Source: Alphaproteobacteria bacterium (GTDB taxonomy: Bacteria; Pseudomonadota; Alphaproteobacteria; Micropepsales; Micropepsaceae). From it: 7,793 nucleotides of DNA. Position 1 is the stretch's first letter, and each line of letters begins with the position of its first letter. The notes beneath the pieces were generated by a model that saw only the letters and a program-made list of their open reading frames with translations, made no database searches and had not been told where the DNA came from. Below, in pieces: positions 5,720 through 7,793 of this stretch. The stretch covers positions 1-7,793 of the forward strand of contig CANGRN010000044.1 of NCBI GenBank assembly GCA_947455695.1, read 5' to 3'. Position numbers and translations under genes: made by a program.

Positions 5720-7200
5720 TGCTTCTTCCTCCGACCGATTCCAAGATAGTCGCCCGCCGCGCCGAGATCGTCGCCGCGCTGCAAGCCATCGTGCCCGATG
5801 GCGTGGTGGCCGATAAATCGGGCCTCGCCACCTTTGATTCCGATGCGCTGAGCGCCTACCACCAGACGCCTTTGGTCTGCGTGCTGCCGTCCACGCGCGA
5901 GCAGGTCAGCGAGATCCTGAAATACGCCCAGGCCGAAGGCGTGCCCATCGTGCCGCGCGGTTCGGGCACCTCGCTGTCGGGCGGGGCGCTGCCGCGCGAA
6001 GACGGCATCCTGATCGGCATGGGGCGCATGAAGCGCATCCTGGATATCGATTACGAGAATGGTTGCGTCACCGTCGAACCCGGCGTCACCAACCTCAACA
6101 TCACCAAGGCGGTGGAAGCCAATGGCTTCTATTACGCGCCCGATCCCTCCAGCCAGGTCGCCTGCAGCATCGGCGGCAATGTGGCGGAAAATTCCGGCGG
6201 GTTGCATTGCCTGAAATACGGCCTGACCACCAACAACCTGCTGGGTGTCACCCTGGTGCTGCCAGGCGGCGAGATCGTGACGCTTGGCGGCAAGTCCGGC
6301 GCCCAGGGCGGGCTGGACATCATGGGCCTGGTCACCGGCTCCGAAGGTTTGCTGGGTGTGGTGGTGGAAGTGGTGGTGAAGATCCTGCGCAAGCCGCCGG
6401 TCACCCGCACCCTGATGGCCAGCTTCGACACGGTCAGCGCGGCGGGCGCCTGCGTCGCCGCCGTCATCGCCGATGGCGTGGTGCCGGCCGCGATGGAGTT
6501 CATGGACGGCCGCGCCGCAGAAGCGATCGAAAGCTACAACCAGCCCGGCTATCCCAAGGGCGCCGAAGCCATCCTGATCATTGATGCCGATGGCGTGGAG
6601 GCCGACGTCTCCCATGCCATTTCCCGCGTCACCGCGATTGTCGCCGAATGTGGCGGCAAGACGGTGGAAGCCACCGACGAAAAACAGCGCGTCCGCATCT
6701 GGTCGGGCCGCAAGGCTGCCTTTGCCGCCATGGGCAAGCTGGCGCCCGACATGATCTGCATGGACGGCACCATTCCGCGCCATGCGCTGCCCTATGTGCT
6801 GGACGAGATGGCCAAGCTGTCCGAACATTACGGCCTGGGTTTCTGCAACGTGTTCCATGCCGGCGACGGCAACCTGCATCCCCTGATCATCTTCGACATC
6901 ATGAAGCCGGGCGAATTCGAGCGGGCCGAGGAATTCGGCGCCGATATCCTGCGCCTGTGCGTCAAGGTCGGCGGCGTGCTGTCGGGCGAACATGGTGTGG
7001 GCGTGGAAAAGCGCGACCTGATGCCCGGCATGTTCACGCCGGAAGAGCTGGCGCTGCAGGGCCGGGTGAAATGCGCCTTCGATGCCGGCGGGTTGTTCAA
7101 CCCGGGCAAGGTGTTTCCCATGCTGTCGGCCTGCGTGGAGCAGGGGCATATCCATGTCCACGGCGCCCAGCTGCCGCATCCCCATCTGCCGCGCTACTGA
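5719..7200 (+). CDS. glcD: Glycolate oxidase subunit GlcD (FAD-linked oxidase)
   Basis: FAD-binding catalytic subunit of glycolate oxidase (GlcDEF), which oxidises glycolate to glyoxylate and passes electrons to the respiratory chain. It has 493 residues, against about 499 in E. coli. The PCMH-type FAD domain (about 50-228) shows VPRGSGTSLSGGALP (78-92), VEPGVTN (119-125), the ACSIGGNVAENSGG loop (148-161) and GLVTGSEGLLGV (203-214). The C-terminal FAD-oxidase domain (about 230-470) has FHAGDGNLHP (379-388), SGEHGVGVEKR (422-432) and NPGKVFP (461-467). By analogy with D-2-hydroxyglutarate dehydrogenases, His380, His387 and Glu424 would hold a metal near the substrate. The tail is His-rich (476-489). 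AGG at 5713-5715 is only three bases before the ATG; GAAAG (5706-5710) is better spaced. D-lactate dehydrogenases look similar, but the following glcE favours glycolate oxidase. Confidence 0.93.
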   Translation: MLLPPTDSKIVARRAEIVAALQAIVPDGVVADKSGLATFDSDALSAYHQTPLVCVLPSTREQVSEILKYAQAEGVPIVPRGSGTSLSGGALPREDGILIGMGRMKRILDIDYENGCVTVEPGVTNLNITKAVEANGFYYAPDPSSQVACSIGGNVAENSGGLHCLKYGLTTNNLLGVTLVLPGGEIVTLGGKSGAQGGLDIMGLVTGSEGLLGVVVEVVVKILRKPPVTRTLMASFDTVSAAGACVAAVIADGVVPAAMEFMDGRAAEAIESYNQPGYPKGAEAILIIDADGVEADVSHAISRVTAIVAECGGKTVEATDEKQRVRIWSGRKAAFAAMGKLAPDMICMDGTIPRHALPYVLDEMAKLSEHYGLGFCNVFHAGDGNLHPLIIFDIMKPGEFERAEEFGADILRLCVKVGGVLSGEHGVGVEKRDLMPGMFTPEELALQGRVKCAFDAGGLFNPGKVFPMLSACVEQGHIHVHGAQLPHPHLPRY

Positions 7201-7793
7201 TGGAAAAGGCGGTCACCGAATCCCAGGTTGCGGACTTCGTGCGCACGGCGCGCGAAGCCAGATCGCCGTTCGAGATCGTGGCCGGCGGCACCCGCCGCGA
7301 GGTGGGAAAACCGACGGCCAATTTGCCCGTGCTGGATGTTTCCGGCCTTTCGGGCGTCATCAAATATGAGCCGGCGGAGCTGATCATCACGGCCGCCCCG
7401 GCGACCCCGCTGGCGGAAATCGCCGCCGTGCTGGGCGAGAAAAACCAGCGCCTGGGTTTTGATCCCGCCGACTGGTCGCGGCTTTTGGGTTCCAACGGCA
7501 TTGCCACCCTGGGTGGCGCAGCCTCTGCCGATGCCAGCGGCTCGGGCCGTTTGCGCCATGGCGGCGCGCGTGACTCGCTGCTGGCCTTCCGCGCCATCAA
7601 TGGCCTGGGCGAAACATACCGCGGCGGCGCCAAGGTGGTGAAGAACGTCACCGGCTTCGATTTGCCCAAGCTGGTGTGTGGTGCTTACGGCACCCTGTCG
7701 GTGCTGACCGAGCTGACCTTCCGCGTTTATCCCCGGCCACAATTCTTTGCCGTGCTGTGCCTGTCCGATGTCACGCCCGAAGTTGGCTTTGCC
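7200..7793 (+). CDS. glcE: Glycolate oxidase subunit GlcE (3' end outside window)
   Basis: Second FAD-binding-type subunit of glycolate oxidase. The ATG at 7200-7202 shares its A with the glcD TGA (TGATG, one-base overlap). The frame runs open to the last base, giving 198 codons of a protein usually about 350 residues long. It begins MEKAVTESQVADFVR. It has the FAD-domain motifs VAGGTRRE (27-34), ATPLAEIAAVLGEKNQRLGFDP (68-89), GIATLGGAASADASGSGR (100-117), the GlcE-typical GGAKVVKNVTGFDLPKL (142-158) and GAYGTLSVLTELTFRVYP (161-178). No separate Shine-Dalgarno is seen, so its translation probably depends on glcD termination. glcF, the iron-sulfur subunit, would be expected downstream. Confidence 0.92.
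   Translation, partial: MEKAVTESQVADFVRTAREARSPFEIVAGGTRREVGKPTANLPVLDVSGLSGVIKYEPAELIITAAPATPLAEIAAVLGEKNQRLGFDPADWSRLLGSNGIATLGGAASADASGSGRLRHGGARDSLLAFRAINGLGETYRGGAKVVKNVTGFDLPKLVCGAYGTLSVLTELTFRVYPRPQFFAVLCLSDVTPEVGFA

Noticed and set aside
5686..7185. 499-codon minus-strand open frame opposite glcD
   Set aside because: It is rich in His, Gly, Asp and Gln with no known motif, and mirrors GlcD codons. GlcD itself is clear on the plus strand.
1..7793. CRISPR arrays, insertion sequences, tRNA genes, defence or phage genes
   Set aside because: No direct-repeat array, transposase, terminal inverted repeat or tRNA cloverleaf was seen. Every long stretch is covered by a recognised housekeeping gene.

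Overview
The window is a GC-rich chromosomal segment, with third codon positions mostly G or C, from what is probably an alphaproteobacterium. The best clue is the L36 ribosomal protein at 5564-5689. It is a 41-residue form of the type I associate with Alphaproteobacteria, without the usual zinc-ligand cysteines. The genus cannot be told from this sequence. All the genes look like ordinary housekeeping or metabolic genes. I found no tRNA or rRNA gene, insertion sequence, CRISPR array or prophage.

Left half (1-5406), cell envelope. The window opens inside a bacterial alpha-2-macroglobulin gene that keeps its thioester motif. Its stop overlaps the start of pbpC (penicillin-binding protein 1C, 2021-4111) in an ATGA tetranucleotide. 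This is the known pairing of a periplasmic protease-trapping protein with a peptidoglycan synthase. Facing it on the minus strand is an MltB-type lytic transglycosylase lipoprotein (5406-4108). The two convergent genes finish in the same CTAG palindrome, so there is no space between them.

Centre (5407-5718), control region. The short gap upstream of the transglycosylase holds a stem-loop with a T-run that reads as a rightward terminator (5440-5459). After it come a probable promoter with a perfect TTGACA -35 box (5476-5504), a 7-bp inverted repeat over the -10/start region (5503-5521), a second small hairpin, and rpmJ.

Right half (5719-7793), glycolate oxidation. glcD begins 29 bases after rpmJ with no visible terminator between them. 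It is followed by the first 198 codons of glcE, overlapping by one base. These encode the two FAD-binding-type subunits of glycolate oxidase; glcF (iron-sulfur subunit) would be expected just beyond the window.

The most interesting points are regulatory and architectural: the shared CTAG stop, the terminator placed beyond the antisense of the transglycosylase gene, the palindrome on the rpmJ promoter, and a hairpin over the glcD start. No undescribed multi-gene system was found.
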